Source of the DNA: Apus apus
Taxonomy: Eukaryota; Chordata; Aves; Apodiformes; Apodidae
Direction of reading: 5' to 3'
Length of the DNA stretch: 64,000 nucleotides
Assembly (NCBI RefSeq): GCF_020740795.1
Contig: NC_067291.1
Coordinates: 20,738,780-20,802,779, forward strand
Part shown: positions 60,601 to 64,000 of the stretch, piece by piece
Numbering within the stretch: the stretch's first letter is position 1
How the letters are laid out: each line of letters begins with the position of its first letter
Made by a program: the position numbers and the translations under genes
The notes under the pieces: model-generated
Databases searched by the model: none
What the model was told of the DNA's origin: nothing
The model's input: only the letters and a program-made list of their open reading frames with translations

Positions 60601-63600
60601 GTGGCACCTTTGCATGTTCCTGGACCTGCTTAGGCCACTGGCAGCAGGGGACAGTGAAATATCTGCAGCCCGGACACTGAAGGTGGGTCTCCAGCCAGGG
60701 TCCCCTCCTCCAGCACAGCTCCACACAGGGCCAGGCAGATGGAGATCTGCACAGCTCTGCTCGCAAACCCGGGTATTAATGAAATTTATGAGTCAGAGCG
60801 AGCAAAAGAAACTGTTTTCAGCTGACTTCACTCACCACTTCCTCTCCTCTCGTTCGGCTCTCCCAGCAGCCCACTTATCTTCCCCCTGGAGCCGTGCCCA
60901 CCCTCCCCGGCCCCATCCGCCTCTATCGCTAACAGCCCGGAGCCTTCAGCACCAGGATCGCTTCTGAGTTTGCTCACTCACTCACTCAAGCACTCTCGAG
61001 TTGTTCTCTGTGGCTAATCAAATGTCAAAACAAGCTACCCCTGTGATTTTGAGAGCTTTTAAACAGGAAGACATTTACCACTGATACATGAAGCTGTGCA
61101 CATTCGTCTGGGGCTCAGCCTGGGACGGGTTTCAGTGATCGCTCAGGACTGGTTTCCGTTGCAGCGAGTGTCTGCTGGGTTGGAGCTATTTTGTGGTCTC
61201 TCTTTGGAGGAATAATGACTGCACGAGTGGGTGGCAGCAATCCCACCACTCACCCAAGGCCAGTACTGGGCTCCCCTCATGGGGACAGGGCTCCTTCCTC
61301 CTGCTGGTGGGCAGGGGACAGCAGCACCCTCCGTCCCAGCACCCTGCTCCTCAGCTGACTGAAGCATGGTTTATGGCCGGACTCTAAAATCATGTGCTTC
61401 AGGGCCAAAGCAGTGAGCTTTCAGCACCTGCAAAGTGGTAACTGCTGAGCTGCTCAGGGGTCCCCAGGAAAGGGTCTGGGACCTGTCAGCTCCCATGCTG
61501 CCTGCAGCAAGGTGTAGTATCTGCAGAGGCCCCCGACCCCCACGGGCTGAACCAACAGCTGCAGAAGAGCAGGAACGTGTGGAAAGGAGAATTTTGATTT
61601 CAGAGCAGCTTGGTCAGGCTCTGAGCAGCTCTGAAACCAAAGCTCTATGCAGGAACCTGCTCTTCTACAGCCAGCTCCGGCGTGTGACTCCCCGAAGGGT
61701 CCCACACAGCCCGGGTAGCCCTGCCTCCCACCCTGCAGCATCTCCTGCTCTGGGGAAGGGGTCAGACCTCCCAGACGCAGGTGGGGGGGTGCCAGAGGGC
61801 CCCCCTGCCCCCATCCCCAACACACCCCTGCTCCGTGGGGGGATCCCAGCTCCCCATACCACCCACGTGGGATGGCAGGCACGGCGTGGGGCCCGGGCTG
61901 GCGGGGCTGGGCAGGCTCCAGCATTGTGCAGCCGTTGTGCAGCCGCGCTGCCTCGTGCTCGCCAGCCCCGGGAAGGAGCTGCTGGGAGCCCCAGCCTTGA
62001 CAAAGGGCTTGGTTTGCCCTGGCAAGGCACAGCCTGGGGCTCTTGGCAAAAGGGGCCAGCGATCACGTGCTGCCCGCGAGGAGGCAGGAGAAATTTCATC
62101 AAAGCAAGAAGAAAATGGAAGAGGTGGACAATGAAGAGCACCTTGTCACCCCCAATAACACGTGGCTTTTATCTGCAGAGGTCTTGTCTTGAAAGCTGCC
62201 CAGGCTGAGAGATGCTCCCTTCCTTTTGGGGCTTTATGTCAAGGCTGCATGCGGTGCCAGGGCAGCCGCCCAGGCCTCCTCTTCTCCAGGAACAGGGTGG
62301 CAGCACCCACTGGAGGGGCCATGTCTCAGCGCCAGTCCAGGACACCCAGCTCCAGGGGGCTCCAGGAGCAGCAGCATCCAGCCACCACATCTCCCGGCTG
62401 GATGTGGAGCACCAGCTGCTCACAGGAGCTGCCAGGTTTGCACCACTCTCTCCCTGTGTTTTCTGCTTTCCTCCCAGCACATCTCCAACGTCCTTAGGAA
62501 AAAAAAAATAAAATAAAAATACCCACAAGCTTCCTGAAGACTCTGCAACAGTGAGAGATGCTTCTGTTGCTCAGTCTGTTGCTGGTGTGGAAATCAAGCA
62601 TCTCCCTCCTCGGAAGCATTTAATCAAACATGAAGAGCACACGCACGCACGTCAGACCCAGTGGCCAGCCCTGGTGCTGCTGCCAGCCAGAACCCAGGAT
62701 CCACACCGAGACAGTGCCTGCCGTGTCTGTGAGGGCAAAGGTGGCTCCTAGGGACAGGGACATCATGCAGGACATCCTGCAGCACTGGAGGACAGAGGGG
62801 ACCGAGGCTCGTGCTCGTAGCTGAGCCCAGAACATCACCCTCGCCACCTCCCAGCTGCGGATAAACCCCAAGCCTGAGCTTTCCTGCTTTGCTGAGGGTC
62901 TTTCCCAAACCTCCCCCACCGAGCCCTGGGGCTGGGGCCACAGCACCCCACAGAGCCCTGCTGTGGGGACAGGCAGGGACAATGCCCGCTGCCACTGTCA
63001 GAAGGGTGTTGGGAGCAGACAGGCACAGGCTTTGTCCCAGCCTGAGAGAAGGAGAAATGCTGTGGGTTTGCGTTCAGACAAATGAATGGATTTCACTGTT
63101 TGACCAACACTCTGGAGAATGCCAGTCAGCGTGAAGTTGGCAGGAGGGCTGACACTTGTCAGCTTTGGTTTATAACCGGGAAAAGCAGCCAGCTCTCCGG
63201 AGGAGAGTGACGCGCGCGTTGCTGTGCGCGTTTGTTCTCGGAAGAATGTGTGGCAAGAGAGGAGCAAGCAAATACTTGGGCCTGCTACATGACAGAGGAC
63301 TTTGTCAGCTAGCCGGCAAGTTTTAGAAGGGCTTCACACTTTCCAGAGACAGCCGGGCCACTGCCTGGAGCTGAGGGGGGAAATGCAACAGTATGAGCTT
63401 TGGGAATAACAGAAGAGTTACTGTGGCATCCCTAAGGAGCCCTGGAATGACGCTGAGGGAGCTGGGCTGGGGAGCAGTGGGGTTGGCTCTTCATGGGCAA
63501 TCTGCACCCCAAAAAGGACCTCAGCTTCAGTGCATAAGCTGTGGTGGGCAGGAGTCCATTCCCCCCTTCCCTTGCCCAAACAGGGTGTCTTGTGCAAAAC

Positions 63601-64000
63601 CTGGGAATAACAGGGCTGTGAGGAGAAACTGGTGTCCTCCCAGGCTGGCTCCGGGCTGAGCTCAGATTTCCAGCCTGGCTAGCATCAGTGTGGTGTTTTG
63701 AGCCCTTCTGCAGCCAGGGCCAGCACCTATTTTTATTTAAATCCATCATCTTGGCCACATTTCCCATGCAAAAGCCAGAAGCTGGTGCAAAAGACATGTG
63801 TGATTTGCTTTGTTTTGTTTCCAGAGGCTCTCCAGCCTGCAAAAGGGGGTCCAGGTTTTTCCACCTCCAACAGAACAGCTTTTCCTGCACCATCTATTCC
63901 TGACAGTTTCTTCGTGTTGACAAAGCCTTTGGTCAGGGAAGGTCAAATGTCTGCTGGGATTGTTCCCTCTTCCTCAGCCTTCTTGCTTGCCCAGGGATAG
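60601..64000. other. Upstream flank, no gene recognised
   Basis: Unique DNA with no gene recognised on either strand. Possible regulatory stretches lie at about 60,770-60,850 and 60,985-61,120 (TCACTCACTCACTCAAG, then GGCTAATCAAATGTC). The 257-codon open frame from 61,435 has no recognisable features. Confidence 0.38.

Noticed and set aside
61435..62208. 257-codon plus-strand open frame
   Set aside because: No recognisable family, low-complexity Ala/Pro/Arg composition, and no splice or promoter context.

Overview
The window is from a bird nuclear genome. It carries many chicken-repeat-1 (CR1) LINE fragments in both orientations, has short GC-rich introns and a large CpG island, and encodes one multi-exon vertebrate gene. 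That gene is TLE3, the Groucho-family co-repressor, read on the minus strand. I reconstructed all 20 coding exons from the start codon at 52464-52466 to the stop codon at 25507-25509. Every intron is GT-AG, every exon phase closes, and the joined coding sequence is 2340 nt (779 codons plus stop). From memory human TLE3 is about 772 residues. The paralogue call rests on [35 protein letters not shown] and the [10 protein letters not shown] and VSFGA segments. From recalled synteny this would be the chicken chromosome 10 equivalent (human 15q23), but I could not test that.

Layout: 1-23,230 is non-coding DNA downstream of TLE3. It is a patchwork of CR1 fragments, small tandem repeats, isolated CpG-rich patches, and AT-rich blocks with homeodomain, TCF/LEF, octamer or nuclear-receptor-like motifs, which look like candidate conserved regulatory elements. 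About 23,240-25,506 is the likely TLE3 3' UTR. 25,507-52,466 is the coding span, with CR1 insertions in introns 4, 7, 13, 15, 16, 17 and 19. 52,100-55,150 is a dense CpG island holding the 5' UTR and promoter, with three clusters that each combine a CRE-like site, a palindromic CACGTG box and CCAAT boxes. 55,150-64,000 is upstream non-coding DNA with further AT-rich candidate elements, a short minisatellite and one long CR1.

How it works: TLE3 has an N-terminal Q tetramerisation domain, GP, CcN and SP linkers, and a C-terminal WD40 propeller that binds WRPW and eh1 peptides of repressors such as HES and homeodomain proteins. The most informative observations concern splicing: two places with nested in-frame donors, a 17-nt micro-exon whose loss would stop translation at once, and a 78-nt first intron that is in frame and stop-free. 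I found no second protein-coding gene, RNA gene, CRISPR array or previously undescribed system. Conservation claims are inferred from composition and motifs only, because no alignment could be run.
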